Made by a program: the position numbers and the translations under genes. The notes under the pieces are model-generated. The model was given only the letters and a program-made list of their open reading frames with translations, was not told the origin of the DNA and made no database searches. Below are positions 19,137 to 28,438 of a stretch of 64,000 bases of DNA, piece after piece. The number at the start of each line of letters is the position of its first letter. Within the stretch, counting starts at the first letter, position 1. Origin of the DNA: Rugamonas violacea (lineage in GTDB: Bacteria; Pseudomonadota; Gammaproteobacteria; Burkholderiales; Burkholderiaceae_D). The stretch lies in NCBI RefSeq assembly GCF_016461825.1, contig NZ_JAEMNU010000071.1:28362-92361 (forward strand), read 5' to 3'.

Positions 19137-20623
19137 TCGCCGCCGTCAAGGCCGCCACGGCGCTGGGTGAAAAAACCCTCAACGAGTTGTGGGACCGCAC
19201 CCGCCAGCAGGGCGACATGCCCGGCTTCGCCAAGGCCATCAGCGCCATCCTCGGCGCCATGCGCGGCGAGGACGAGCAGGAATTCAACATGGCGCAGACC
19301 GTGCTGTCGGACCCGGTGCTGACGCAGAAGGTGCTGCGGCTGGCCAACAGCGGCATGTACTCGGCCTTCGGCCAGCACGTCAACACCGTCAGCAAGGCGG
19401 TGCTGGTGCTGGGCACCGACGCCATCGGCCACCTGGCGCTGGGCTTGAAATTGATCGAGGAGTTGTCGGCCGCCTCGGCCGACTCCACCATCGCCCAGAT
19501 CGAAATGGAAAAGGCCGTGCTGGCCGGGATCGTCGCCCAACACGTCGCCGCCAGCGCCGCCAGCCGCCACGGCGAGGAGGCGGTGGTCTGCTCCATGCTG
19601 CACAGCCTGGGCCGCATGATGCTGACCTACTACCTGCCGCAGCGCTGGCTGGCGCTGCAGCAGCACGCCGGCGGCTCGGTCGACGCTGCCGCGCCCGAGC
19701 TGCTCGGCCTGACGCTGGAGGACATCGGCTGCGCCGCCGCCGTGCACTGGGGCCTGCCGGCCAACCTGATCAACGGCATGCGCCGCGTCGAGCCGCCCGA
19801 GCCTGGCGCCGAGGTCAGCGCCAGCGACTGGATCGCCGGCCTGTCGACCATGGCGGCGCAGTGCGCCGACTCGCTGTGGCACGACGACGCCGCCGGCCAC
19901 GCCGCCGTGCAACTGCTCACCGAACGCTACGCCGAGATGATCGGCGTGGCGCCGGAAAGCCTGATGACGGCGATCGAACAGGCCAAGCTGGTGGCCGCCG
20001 CCGACCTGTCGATCGCGCCCCTGTCCAAGCCGGCCGAACGGCGCGCCCAGGCGCTGGCCAAGACGCGCATGCGCGCCGCCGGCAACAAGATCCTGCTCAG
20101 CGGCCTGTCCGACATGCGCGACGTGCTCGACACCGCCAGCCCCGGCCAGATGGTCTCGATCGCGCTGGAGACGGTGTACCAGGGCCTCGACTTCTCGCGC
20201 GCCGTGGCTTTCGTGCGCAACCGCAAGGACGGCCAGTACGCCGCCAAGATCGGCTTCGGCGACGACATCAAGGAACTGCTGCCGCAGATGAGCTTCTACG
20301 ACGCCTACGAGCCGAACGTGTTCCACGCCGCCCTCAGCAGCGACCGCGTGATCTTCATCGAGAACGCGCGCGATCCGAAGTTCGCCGCCAAGCTGCCGCT
20401 GTGGTGGAAAGGCACGCTGTCGGCGGCGCGCAGCTTCGTCATCCTGCCGCTGTCGGCCAACGGCCAGCCGGCCGGCTTCCTGTACGGCGACTGGGACGAG
20501 AGCTTCCCGCCGATCCAATTGAGCCAGACCGAGTTCGCCCTGCTCAACGACATGCGCACGCTGGTGGTCAAGGCCGTCGAGCGGCGCCACAAGCTGGAAA
20601 CGGTGGCCAGCCGCGCCAACTAA
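19133..20623 (+). CDS. HDOD domain protein with C-terminal GAF-like domain
   Basis: A 496-residue signalling protein. The HDOD domain (about 25-215) shows VLSDPVLTQKVLRLANSGMY, VSKAVLVLGTDAIGHLALGL and the degenerate HD-like stretch VVCSMLHSLGRMML. Residues about 330-480 look like a GAF domain (ALETVYQGLDFSRAVAFVRN, FVILPLSANGQPAGFLYGDW). HDOD proteins lack phosphodiesterase residues and act in signal relay. The start lies in the stop of the upstream PAS-GGDEF-EAL gene, so the two probably work together. Confidence 0.88.
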   Translation: MIAAVKAATALGEKTLNELWDRTRQQGDMPGFAKAISAILGAMRGEDEQEFNMAQTVLSDPVLTQKVLRLANSGMYSAFGQHVNTVSKAVLVLGTDAIGHLALGLKLIEELSAASADSTIAQIEMEKAVLAGIVAQHVAASAASRHGEEAVVCSMLHSLGRMMLTYYLPQRWLALQQHAGGSVDAAAPELLGLTLEDIGCAAAVHWGLPANLINGMRRVEPPEPGAEVSASDWIAGLSTMAAQCADSLWHDDAAGHAAVQLLTERYAEMIGVAPESLMTAIEQAKLVAAADLSIAPLSKPAERRAQALAKTRMRAAGNKILLSGLSDMRDVLDTASPGQMVSIALETVYQGLDFSRAVAFVRNRKDGQYAAKIGFGDDIKELLPQMSFYDAYEPNVFHAALSSDRVIFIENARDPKFAAKLPLWWKGTLSAARSFVILPLSANGQPAGFLYGDWDESFPPIQLSQTEFALLNDMRTLVVKAVERRHKLETVASRAN

Positions 20624-20668
20624 ACCGGCCGCTTGCCGCGCGGTGAATACACCCCACAAGCGCAAATC

Positions 20669-20696
20669 TGGGGTCGGACCTCGGGTCTGGCCCCGG
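20669..20696. repeat. GGGGTCGGACC palindromic intergenic repeat, copy 3
   Basis: TGGGGTCGGACC and GGGTCTGGCCCCGG around TC, between the convergent HDOD and MFS genes. It shares flanking sequence with copy 4 at 30529 (ACCCCA...GCGCAAATC on the left, GGCTCTC on the right), so the unit is about 70 bases. Confidence 0.7.
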
Positions 20697-20715
20697 CTCT
20701 CCGCCTTTGGGGGTT

Positions 20716-21873
20716 TTATAACGCCGCCACCGCCCGCCGCTGCCAGCGGAACGACAAGGCCGCCGCCAGCATGGCGCACACACATAGCGCCGACGCCACG
20801 TAGTACACCGACTGCGGCCCCATGCGCTGCCACCACTGCGCCAGGAACAAGCCGCCCAGCGAACCGCCGACGCCATACGAGATGCTGATGAACAGCGCCT
20901 GGCCGCGCGCCTGCAAGGGGCCGCAGAACCAGCGCTGCAAGGTCATCACCGACGCCGAGTGGTGTAGCGCGAAGGTGGCGGCGTGCAGCAGTTGGGCCAG
21001 CACCAACAGCCACAGCGCGTGCGCGGCGGCGCCCATCGCTGCGAAGCGCAGCACGCCGCACAGCAGCGCCAGGTACATCATATTGCGCGCGCCCCAGCGG
21101 CGGAACAGCGGCGCCTGGAAGTAGAACAGCAGCACCTCGGCCGTCACGCCGAGCGCCCACATCAGGCCGATCACCGTCTTGCTGTAGCCGTTGCGCTCCA
21201 GGTACAGCGAATAGAAGGTGTACAGCGAGGTGTGCGCCGCCACCATCAGCGCCGTCGAGACGAAGAAGGCGATCACCTCGCGCCGCCGCAGAATGCTCAG
21301 CAACGGCGGCGCCGGCTGGGCGTGGCTCAGCCGCGGCACCTCGCGCAGGCGCAGCGCGGCGCCCAGCACGCCGAGCAGCAGGCCGCCGGCGATCCACGGC
21401 AAGGCGGCGATGCCGTAGGCGTCCAGCGCGACGGCGGCCAGCAGCACCGAGACGATGAAGCCGACCGAACCCCACAACCTGAGCCGGCCGTAGTGGGTCA
21501 GGTCGCCGCGCATCTCGGACAGCATCAATGCCTCGCAGATCGGCCCCTGCGCGCTGGTGAACAGGTTCAGCGCCACCATCGCCAGCAGCAGCTGGGCGAA
21601 GGTCTGGCCGAGGAAAATGCCGGAGAACGCCGTCAGCGCCGCCACGCCGGTCCAGCGCAGCACCAGCACGCGGCGTTCGCTGTGGTCGGCCACATACCCC
21701 CAGACGTTGGGGCCGACGATGCGCAGCACCTGGATCATCGCCATCAAGGTGCCGATCTGCGCCACCGTCATGCCCTTGGCGGCGAAGTACAGCGTGGCGT
21801 AGGTGGAGAAGGTGCCGGCGTGGGCGTAGTAGGCGAACAGGAAGAGCGCGAAACTGAAGGCTTGTTTGGGCAT
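20716..21873 (-). CDS. MFS transporter, HcaT / nucleoside-symporter-like (MFS_1_like)
   Basis: A 385-residue protein with about 12 membrane helices. N-terminal AYYAHAGTFSTYATLYFAAK and GPNVWGYVADHSERR (the loop 2-3 motif) match the 3-phenylpropionate-transporter-like group PF12832, as do GRLRLWGSVGFI and QALFISISYGVGGSLGG. Substrate unknown. It ends convergently with the HDOD gene and starts 59 bases after the aroC stop, on the same strand, so it may be read through from aroC. Confidence 0.85.
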   Translation of the reverse strand: MPKQAFSFALFLFAYYAHAGTFSTYATLYFAAKGMTVAQIGTLMAMIQVLRIVGPNVWGYVADHSERRVLVLRWTGVAALTAFSGIFLGQTFAQLLLAMVALNLFTSAQGPICEALMLSEMRGDLTHYGRLRLWGSVGFIVSVLLAAVALDAYGIAALPWIAGGLLLGVLGAALRLREVPRLSHAQPAPPLLSILRRREVIAFFVSTALMVAAHTSLYTFYSLYLERNGYSKTVIGLMWALGVTAEVLLFYFQAPLFRRWGARNMMYLALLCGVLRFAAMGAAAHALWLLVLAQLLHAATFALHHSASVMTLQRWFCGPLQARGQALFISISYGVGGSLGGLFLAQWWQRMGPQSVYYVASALCVCAMLAAALSFRWQRRAVAAL

Positions 21874-21931
21874 GGCGGCGGGGCTGCGCCGGACGGCGCC
21901 GCGATGGCGCCGTCCGGTAAAACAAAAAAAC

Positions 21932-23029
21932 TTACAAGGCGATGTTCGGCGTGCTCACCCGCACGTCGCCGCACTGGGCGCGGTGCATCAGCGCGTGGTC
22001 GATCAGCACCAGCGCCAGCATGGCCTCGGCGATCGGCGTGGCGCGGATGCCGACGCAAGGATCGTGGCGGCCGAAGGTCTCGACCATCACCGGATTGCCG
22101 TCCTTGTCGATCGAACGGCGCGGCGTGCGGATCGACGAGGTCGGCTTGATGGCGATCGACACCGCAATGTCCTGCCCGGTCGAGATGCCGCCCAACACGC
22201 CGCCGGAGTTGTTGCCGACGAAGCCCTGCGGGGTCAGCTCGTCGCCGTGCTCGGAGCCCTTCTGCGCCACCGACTTGAAGCCGGCGCCGATCTCCACGCC
22301 CTTCACCGCGTTGATGCCCATCATCGCGTAGGCGATGTCGGCGTCCAGCTTGTCGTAGATCGGCTGGCCCAGGCCGACCGGCACGTTGTGCGCGATCACA
22401 TCGATGCGCGCGCCGATCGAATCGCCGTCGCGGCGCAGCGCGTCCATCGCCTCCTCCATGCGGGCGATCAGGGCGGCGTCGCCGCTGGCGGCGAAGAAGG
22501 GATTGTTGGCGACGTGGCTCCAGTCCTCGAAGGGCACGACGATGTCGCCCAGCTGGCTCATGCAGCCCTTGAACACCGTGCCGTACTGCTGCAGCAACCA
22601 CTTCTTGGCGATCGCCGCCGCGCCCACCACCGGCGCCGTCAGGCGCGCCGACGAACGGCCGCCGCCGCGCGGATCGCGGACGCCGTATTTATGCCAATAG
22701 GTGTAGTCTGCATGACCAGGGCGGAAGCTTTCGGCGATGTTGCCGTAATCCTTGCTGCGCTGGTCCTCGTTGCGGATCAGCAGGGCGATCGGCGTGCCGG
22801 TGGTGACGCCCTGGTAGACGCCGGACAGGATCTCGACCGTGTCCGACTCCTGGCGCTGGGTCACGTGGCGCGAGGTGCCGGGCTTGCGCCGGTCCATCTC
22901 GGGCTGGATGTCGGCTTCGGACAAAGGCAGGCCGGGCGGGCAGCCATCGATCACGCAGCCGATCGCCGGGCCGTGGGATTCGCCAAAAGTGCTAACAGTA
23001 AACAGCTTGCCAAATGTATTGCCGGACAT
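21932..23029 (-). CDS. aroC: Chorismate synthase
   Basis: A 365-residue FMN-dependent enzyme converting EPSP to chorismate, the branch point to aromatic amino acids and folate. The family blocks are [18 protein letters not shown] (catalytic His), [20 protein letters not shown], and near the C terminus [19 protein letters not shown]. Length and start [12 protein letters not shown] are canonical. No other shikimate gene is adjacent. The AT-richer gap 23030-23321 separates it from the divergent response regulator. Confidence 0.96.
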   Translation of the reverse strand: MSGNTFGKLFTVSTFGESHGPAIGCVIDGCPPGLPLSEADIQPEMDRRKPGTSRHVTQRQESDTVEILSGVYQGVTTGTPIALLIRNEDQRSKDYGNIAESFRPGHADYTYWHKYGVRDPRGGGRSSARLTAPVVGAAAIAKKWLLQQYGTVFKGCMSQLGDIVVPFEDWSHVANNPFFAASGDAALIARMEEAMDALRRDGDSIGARIDVIAHNVPVGLGQPIYDKLDADIAYAMMGINAVKGVEIGAGFKSVAQKGSEHGDELTPQGFVGNNSGGVLGGISTGQDIAVSIAIKPTSSIRTPRRSIDKDGNPVMVETFGRHDPCVGIRATPIAEAMLALVLIDHALMHRAQCGDVRVSTPNIAL

Positions 23030-23321
23030 AGGTAGGAGATCTGTGAGTTAGGAAACAGTCCATTTTACCAGCCCGCCGGGCCGCGCGTCCGTCGCCGCGC
23101 GAAATACGCGGGACGGCACACGACATGGTACGCATTAGTACCAATTGCGGGAGCTTGCCGGGGTTTCATGGTGGAAACGAGACAGTTTCCTCCGCAAGCA
23201 GGGCAAAACTTGCACAATGACACCCCGCGCGCCCCGGAAAGGCGCCGAAATGATCGTTCCGTCCGACAATTCGCTATATACTTGTTCTAAAGAACACCGA
23301 GAAATCCTGGAGAAGCGACAC

Positions 23322-25583
23322 ATGCCCCCATCGATCACCCCCCTTGAGCAATCCAAGGACGATCACGACGATCTGGTATTCTTAGAAGAGCACCCGGCCG
23401 GCGCAACGACGGCCGGCGAACGCAACGTCTGGCGCGTGATGATCATCGACGACGACGAAGACGTCCACTCGACCACCACCTTCGCCCTCGGCAACCTCGA
23501 CATGCAGCACCGTCCGCTCGAATTCGTCCACGCCTACTCGGCCGGCGAAGCGCGCGACATGCTCAAGCACGAACAGGAAATCGCCGTCATCCTGCTCGAC
23601 GTGGTGATGGAGCAGGACGACGCCGGCCTGCACCTGGTGCGCTACATCCGCGAGACGCTCAAGCTGAGCGACGTGCGCATCATCCTGCGCACCGGCCAGC
23701 CCGGCTACGCGCCGGAGATCGACGCCATCCGCGACTTCGACATCAACGACTACAAGACCAAGTCCGAGCTGACCCGCATCAAGCTGTTCACCACGGTGAC
23801 GGCGGCGATCCGCTCCTACGAACAAATCCGCAAGATCAACGACAGCCGGCGCGGCCTGAGCCAGATCGTCCAGGCCAGCACCGAGCTGATGACCCTGCAC
23901 GGCGTGAAGAACTTCGCCGCCGGCGTGCTGACCCAGATCGCCGACCTGCTCGGCCAGAAGTCCTGCGGCGTGCTGTGCGTGCAGGAGTGCCCCGAGGGCG
24001 GCTGCCACGAACTGATGGTGATGGCCACGGCCGGCGACTACCGCCGCCTGGACAACTGCCAACTGACCGGCGAGCTGGCCGCCGCCGTGCTCGAGGCGAT
24101 GGAACTGGCGCTGGCGCAGCGCCGCAACGTCTACCAGCCCGAGCACCTGACGCTGTACTTCGCCGGCAAGGCCAGCCGCAACTTCGTCGCCTACGTCGAC
24201 CTGGAACGCCAGTTGAGCGAGATCGAGCAGCGCCTGCTGGAGGTCTTCTGCAGCAACGTCGCCGTCGGCCTCGACAACGTCGAACTGGTCACCCATCTGC
24301 ACAACGCCGCCTTCTACGACCAACTCAGCAAGCTACCCAACCGCACCCGCCTGGTCGAGATCCTCGACGCCACCCTGACCGGGCCGGCCAAGGACGAGGC
24401 CACGCTGTCGCTGGTCGACCTCGACCACTTCGCCGAGACCAACGACGCCCTCGGCCACCAGTTCGGCGACATGCTGCTGCTGGCCGTCGCCGGCCGCCTG
24501 CAATCGCGCCTCGGCAACGAGCTGACCGTGGCGCGCATCGGCGGCGACATCTTCTGCGTGCTGGGCGACTCCGCCCAGGTCAACCCGGCGATGATCCTGG
24601 CGCTGTTCCAGACCCCGTTCAGCATCGACGGCCAGGACGTGCAGCTGTCCGCCACGCTCGGCCTGGTGCGCCTGGGCGAGCACGACGGCAGCGGCGCCGA
24701 CGCCCTGAAGGACGCCGACATCGCCCTCAAGCGCGCCAAGTCGCAGCAGCGCGCCGGCCACTTCTACTTCTCGCGCAGCATGGGCGTCGAGATCCGCGAG
24801 CGCGTGCGCATGATGCACGCGCTGCGCACCGCCTTCGGCCAGAACCAGTTGTTCGTCGTCTACCAGCCGCAGATCGACCTGGTCACCCGCCGGCCGGTGG
24901 GCGCCGAGGCGCTGCTGCGCTGGCAGACGCCGGACGGCAAGTTCATCTCGCCCGACCGTTTCATCCCCATCGCCGAATACTCCGGCCTGATCATCGACCT
25001 CGGCGAATGGGTGCTGCGCACCGCCTGCCGCGAGCTGGTCAAGCTGCGCGCCTCCGGCCACCTCGACTTCATGATGTCGATCAACGTCTCGCAGGTGCAG
25101 TTCCGCCACCCCTACTTCCTCGAAATGCTGCGCACCGCGCTGGAGGACACCGGCGCGCCGCCCGAGTTCGTCGAACTGGAGATCACCGAATCGATGGCGA
25201 TGGAAGAGCCCGACCTGCTCATCAAGATGCTCGGCCAGATCAAGCAGACCGGCGTCAGCATCGCCATCGACGACTTCGGCACCGGCTTCTCCTCGCTGTC
25301 GTATTTGCAGCGCCTGCAGATCGACCGTTTGAAGATAGACCGCGCCTTCGTCACCGAAATCACCGGTTCCGCGCGCGGCAGCAGCATCGCCGAGATGGTG
25401 ATCCAGCTGGGCCGCAACCTCGGCCTGGCGGTGATCGCCGAAGGTGTCGAAGACGAACGCCAGGCGCAGATCCTGCAAAACCTCGGCTGCCCGCTGGCCC
25501 AGGGCTTCCTGTTCGCCCGGCCGATGACCGCCGAAGCGCTCGACGGCTGGCTCAACAACGACGCCCTCGAAGGCGCCGCCTAA
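23322..25583 (+). CDS. Response regulator: REC-DUF3369-degenerate GGDEF-EAL
   Basis: A 753-residue protein. REC covers about 37-165 (MIIDDDEDVHSTTT, phosphoacceptor Asp in VILLDVVME, KSELTRIKLFTTV), followed by DUF3369 (about 170-330), GGDEF (about 340-490) and EAL (about 500-740). The GGDEF signature is GGDIF, so cyclase activity is unlikely. EAL is intact (GAEALLRW, SINVSQVQF, LEITESM, IDDFGTGFSSLSYL, LKIDRAF, VIAEGVED), indicating a phosphodiesterase controlled by phosphorylation. ATG 23322 has GGAG 9 bases upstream; longer in-frame starts lack sites. No histidine kinase gene is adjacent. Confidence 0.9.
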   Translation: MPPSITPLEQSKDDHDDLVFLEEHPAGATTAGERNVWRVMIIDDDEDVHSTTTFALGNLDMQHRPLEFVHAYSAGEARDMLKHEQEIAVILLDVVMEQDDAGLHLVRYIRETLKLSDVRIILRTGQPGYAPEIDAIRDFDINDYKTKSELTRIKLFTTVTAAIRSYEQIRKINDSRRGLSQIVQASTELMTLHGVKNFAAGVLTQIADLLGQKSCGVLCVQECPEGGCHELMVMATAGDYRRLDNCQLTGELAAAVLEAMELALAQRRNVYQPEHLTLYFAGKASRNFVAYVDLERQLSEIEQRLLEVFCSNVAVGLDNVELVTHLHNAAFYDQLSKLPNRTRLVEILDATLTGPAKDEATLSLVDLDHFAETNDALGHQFGDMLLLAVAGRLQSRLGNELTVARIGGDIFCVLGDSAQVNPAMILALFQTPFSIDGQDVQLSATLGLVRLGEHDGSGADALKDADIALKRAKSQQRAGHFYFSRSMGVEIRERVRMMHALRTAFGQNQLFVVYQPQIDLVTRRPVGAEALLRWQTPDGKFISPDRFIPIAEYSGLIIDLGEWVLRTACRELVKLRASGHLDFMMSINVSQVQFRHPYFLEMLRTALEDTGAPPEFVELEITESMAMEEPDLLIKMLGQIKQTGVSIAIDDFGTGFSSLSYLQRLQIDRLKIDRAFVTEITGSARGSSIAEMVIQLGRNLGLAVIAEGVEDERQAQILQNLGCPLAQGFLFARPMTAEALDGWLNNDALEGAA

Positions 25584-25613
25584 GCAACACCCCATCCATT
25601 CAGTAAATAACAG

Positions 25614-25838
25614 GCGGGGTCAGTGCCGACATTCGGACACAGACTCAGCCGTAACAGCGGGGTCAGTGCCGACATTCAGACACAGACTCAGCAGTTTAGA
25701 GGCTCGGTGGCGAGCGCTATGGTTGAGGTCGTGTCCGAATGTCGGCACTGACCCCGCTTGTGGTTGAGGTCGTGTCCGAATGTCGGCACTGACCCCGCGT
25801 GACTGCTTGCTGCTGACCCCGCTTGCTGACCCCGCTTG
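25614..25838. repeat. Cluster of GGGGTCAGTGCCGACATTCGG repeats
   Basis: Two direct copies (25614-25649, 25657-25691) of a unit beginning GCGGGGTCAGTGCCGACATT are followed by two copies in the opposite direction (25721-25757, 25762-25798) ending GTCGGCACTGACCCCGC. Short fragments CTGACCCCGCTT repeat at about 25813-25836. The two halves could fold on each other. Pattern and intergenic position fit REP/BIME elements of the kind moved by RAYT transposases; no RAYT gene is in the window. The remainder of 25839-25985 shows no gene. Confidence 0.8.
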
Positions 25839-25985
25839 ACTCTGACTCCGCCGGGGGCACCTTCGCGATCGCGCGCGGAAAAACGCTGTCCTCAAACAGA
25901 AAAAGGCGGCAAGCCACTGGCCGCCGCCCTCCCCCTCCCCACATGAAACCGGTACCCGGCCGGGCCCTGCGCCCGGCCTGGCGGG

Positions 25986-27185
25986 TCATCCCTCGCGGCC
26001 GTCGATCCGTGGCCGCGCCAGGTAGGGCAGATAGACCACGGCGAACACGGCGAAGGCCAGCGTCCAGCACAGCGCGCTACAGATCAGCAGGTGGTCGTGG
26101 CCGGCGCCCGGGCTCAGCGCGGCGGCCACGCGCAGCACGGCGCCCAGCTGGATCAGCACATAGATCGCGCATTCGGCCTTGCCGCTGTTGAGCGGCCGGC
26201 CCGTGTGGCCCAAGGTGGTGCGCGTCATCATGCCGAGGATCAGGCCGGCCATCGAACCGACGGTCAAGGCGTGGAAGGCGGCGCTGGACGGAATCAGCGC
26301 CATCGCCGCCAGCGACAGCAGGAAGAAGCCGATCGCGATCCAGCCATACGACAGGTGCAGTATCCACAGCAGCGGCACGCGCAGCGTCTTGTGCGGCTGC
26401 CACTCGATCAGGCGAATCAGCAGCATCGTCGCGGCGGCGCCGCCGAGCGGCGCCACCAGCCACACCGGCAGGCCGGCGATCCAGCTGACGCCGGCCAGCG
26501 CCAGCAAGGCGATCGACAGCATGTCGCGCTTCGGATGCACGGCCGGCGTGCTGCCCGGCGCGCCGTTGCGGGTGAACATGGGGATGACGCGGGTGCCGAT
26601 GGCCGACTCCATCACCACGATGATCAGGATCGCCGCCTGCGCCGGCACGGCCGGCGCCATCGCCAGCAGGCCAAGCACGATGGCGTGGTAGACGCCGTTG
26701 GCGATGGCCAGCAAGGACAGCAGGCCGACCAGGAAGTAGTTGCGCTTGTTGTTGGACTTTTTCATCACCACCAACAGCGGCCAGGCGGCGGCCGGCAGGA
26801 AGGCCCAGTCGACCATGGCGGCGGCCAGCGGCGGCGCCCAGGCCATGGCGACGCGGCCGGCCAGCCACAGCGCCACCAGCGCGGCCAGATGGCCCTCGCG
26901 CGGCGTCCACAGGTTGGTCCAGTTGCGCGCGGCCGTGAACAGGAAGCCGATCACCACCGCCGTGCTCATGCCGAACACCATCTCGTGCATATGCCAGCCC
27001 AGCGTGATGTGGGCGCCGGCGTCGAGCCAGCCGTAGTACTGCGCCATCCACAGCGGAATGCTGAGCGCGGCGAAGACGGCGGCGACCAGGTAGAACGGAC
27101 GGAAACCGAGCCGCCAGATCGGATGGCTGGTGCCCCACGGCGCCGGACGGGCCGGCGCGGGTTCTTCGATGTTTAACAGGCTCAT
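25986..27185 (-). CDS. nnrS: NnrS family protein (nitric oxide stress membrane protein)
   Basis: A 399-residue protein with about 12 membrane helices. Characteristic blocks are WRLGFRPFYLVAAVFAALS, ITLGWHMHEMVFGMSTAVVI with His residues thought to bind haem/copper, GTRVIPMFTRNG and MTRTTLGHTGRPL. NnrS proteins ease nitrosative stress caused by NO and are commonly controlled by FNR/NNR or NsrR. An FNR-like box lies 113 bases upstream, and narXL is close by. It diverges from the HMA-like gene. Confidence 0.92.
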   Translation of the reverse strand: MSLLNIEEPAPARPAPWGTSHPIWRLGFRPFYLVAAVFAALSIPLWMAQYYGWLDAGAHITLGWHMHEMVFGMSTAVVIGFLFTAARNWTNLWTPREGHLAALVALWLAGRVAMAWAPPLAAAMVDWAFLPAAAWPLLVVMKKSNNKRNYFLVGLLSLLAIANGVYHAIVLGLLAMAPAVPAQAAILIIVVMESAIGTRVIPMFTRNGAPGSTPAVHPKRDMLSIALLALAGVSWIAGLPVWLVAPLGGAAATMLLIRLIEWQPHKTLRVPLLWILHLSYGWIAIGFFLLSLAAMALIPSSAAFHALTVGSMAGLILGMMTRTTLGHTGRPLNSGKAECAIYVLIQLGAVLRVAAALSPGAGHDHLLICSALCWTLAFAVFAVVYLPYLARPRIDGREG

Positions 27186-27297
27186 GGTATGCCACTCTTT
27201 CTTGCTGGATCAGCGTTCAAACTAAGGTAGGCCTGGCGGCGAACGAAACCATTGTCTGCCCCAGCGCAAGGCTTGTGAAGACAGCCGCCGGAATTGG

Positions 27298-27311
27298 ATG
27301 ATGTGAATCAA
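27298..27311. promoter_or_regulatory. FNR/Dnr-type box between nnrS and the HMA-like gene
   Basis: ATGAT-GTGA-ATCAA matches the known FNR consensus TTGAT-N4-ATCAA at 9 of 10 fixed positions. It could control nnrS under low oxygen or NO, and possibly the divergent gene 150 bases away. Confidence 0.5.
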
Positions 27312-27460
27312 GGATTTCCAACTTGGCCGGCGCGCGCGGCGCTTTTCCATCGACGCCGGCAGCCCCATCCATTACGCTGGAACCTTGTTGGCACCCGGCA
27401 TCGCGGTGCCGGCCGCGCGCCTGCGGGCGCCGATTGATGAATCCACTTCGAAGGTATTTT

Positions 27461-27718
27461 ATGCAAACCGCTGTACTCAAAATCGATGGCATGAACAGTG
27501 ACGCCTGCGCCGACAAGGTCGCCCAGATCCTCAACCACAGCAACGGCGTCAGCGAGGTGCGCGTCTCCCTGCTCAACAGCCAGGCCGACGTGCAGTTCGA
27601 TGAAAGCCACACCAACACCGAGCAACTGGCCGGCAATCTGGCGCGCGCCGGCTACCAGGTACAGAGCGGCAAGCCGGCCGAAAAAAACGGCGGCTGCTGC
27701 GGCGGTTGCTGCGGTTAA
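27461..27718 (+). CDS. Small HMA-fold (CopZ-like) protein with altered metal motif and CCGGCCG tail
   Basis: An 85-residue ferredoxin-like heavy-metal-associated domain: LKIDGMNSDACADKVAQIL, GVSEVRVSLLNSQADVQFD and LAGNLARAGYQV follow the beta-alpha-beta pattern. In the usual GMxCxxC loop the first Cys is Ser (GMNSDAC), leaving one Cys. The C terminus adds GGCCGGCCG, a four-Cys cluster that could bind metal instead. ATG 27461 follows GAAGG by 6 bases. It lies between nnrS and narL; a role in copper supply or metal sensing for respiratory enzymes is only a guess. Confidence 0.75.
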   Translation: MQTAVLKIDGMNSDACADKVAQILNHSNGVSEVRVSLLNSQADVQFDESHTNTEQLAGNLARAGYQVQSGKPAEKNGGCCGGCCG

Positions 27719-27735
27719 GCCGCGTCGTTCAAGGT

Positions 27736-28416
27736 TCAGCGTTCGCCGTTGGCGCCGAGCAGTCGGTGCTCGACGGCATACACGGCGGCCTGCACGCGGC
27801 TGCTCAGCCCCAGTTTCTTCAACACGTTCTGCACGTGGATCTTCACCGTGCTTTCGGCCAGGTCGAGCGAGCGGGCGATCACCTTGTTGCTCTCGCCGCG
27901 CGCCAAACAGGCGATGATCTCCTTCTCGCGCGGGGTCAGCTTGTCCAGGTCGGAGGCCGCCGGCTGCGCCAGTCCGCCGCCGTGCAGCTGGGCCACCAGC
28001 TTGGCCGTCATCGCCTCGGCCACCACGGTCTCGCCGTTGGCGGCGCGGCGGATCGCGCGGATCAAATATTCGGTGTCGATGTTCTTCAGCAGATAACCGG
28101 CGGCGCCGGCCTTCAAGGCCACCGACAAATCCTGCGCGTCCTCCGACACGGTCAGCATGACGATGGCGCTGTCCGGGCAGTCCTGCAGCATCAGCTGCAG
28201 CGTCTCCACGCCGGACATGCCGGGCATGTTCAGGTCGAGCAGAATCACCTGCGGCTGTAGCTGCTGGGCGCGTTTGATGCCCTCGATGCCGTCCGAGGCC
28301 TCGCCGACCACGGCGAACTCGGGATTGCGCTGCAACAGCGAGCGTATGCCGCTGCGGAACAGGGTGTGGTCATCGACCAGCAGCACGCTGATCGGCTTGT
28401 TGTCTTGAACTTCCAT
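27736..28416 (-). CDS. narL: Nitrate/nitrite response regulator
   Basis: A 226-residue NarL/FixJ-type regulator. The receiver has Asp15-Asp16, phosphoacceptor Asp61 in VILLDLNMPGMSG and Lys in YLLKNID; the LuxR-type helix-turn-helix at about 155-215 reads LTPREKEIIACLARGESNKV and ESTVKIHVQNVLKKLGL. It lies 22 bases behind the NarX kinase gene on the same strand, the standard NarXL pair. The neighbouring nnrS and moaA fit nitrate respiration, though no nitrate reductase gene is in the window. Confidence 0.93.
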   Translation of the reverse strand: MEVQDNKPISVLLVDDHTLFRSGIRSLLQRNPEFAVVGEASDGIEGIKRAQQLQPQVILLDLNMPGMSGVETLQLMLQDCPDSAIVMLTVSEDAQDLSVALKAGAAGYLLKNIDTEYLIRAIRRAANGETVVAEAMTAKLVAQLHGGGLAQPAASDLDKLTPREKEIIACLARGESNKVIARSLDLAESTVKIHVQNVLKKLGLSSRVQAAVYAVEHRLLGANGER

Positions 28417-28438
28417 GGATGCCCTTGCTGAAAAACGG

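Noticed and set aside
19091..21925. A 944-codon open frame on the minus strand
   Set aside because: Shadow of the HDOD gene and of the MFS gene in a wrong frame; no family motif.
23221..23321. Promoter TATATA/TATACT before the response regulator gene
   Set aside because: No acceptable -35 at the right distance, so not listed as a feature.
25614..25838. CRISPR array
   Set aside because: Repeats are inverted as well as direct, spacers are irregular and there are only four units; no cas genes.
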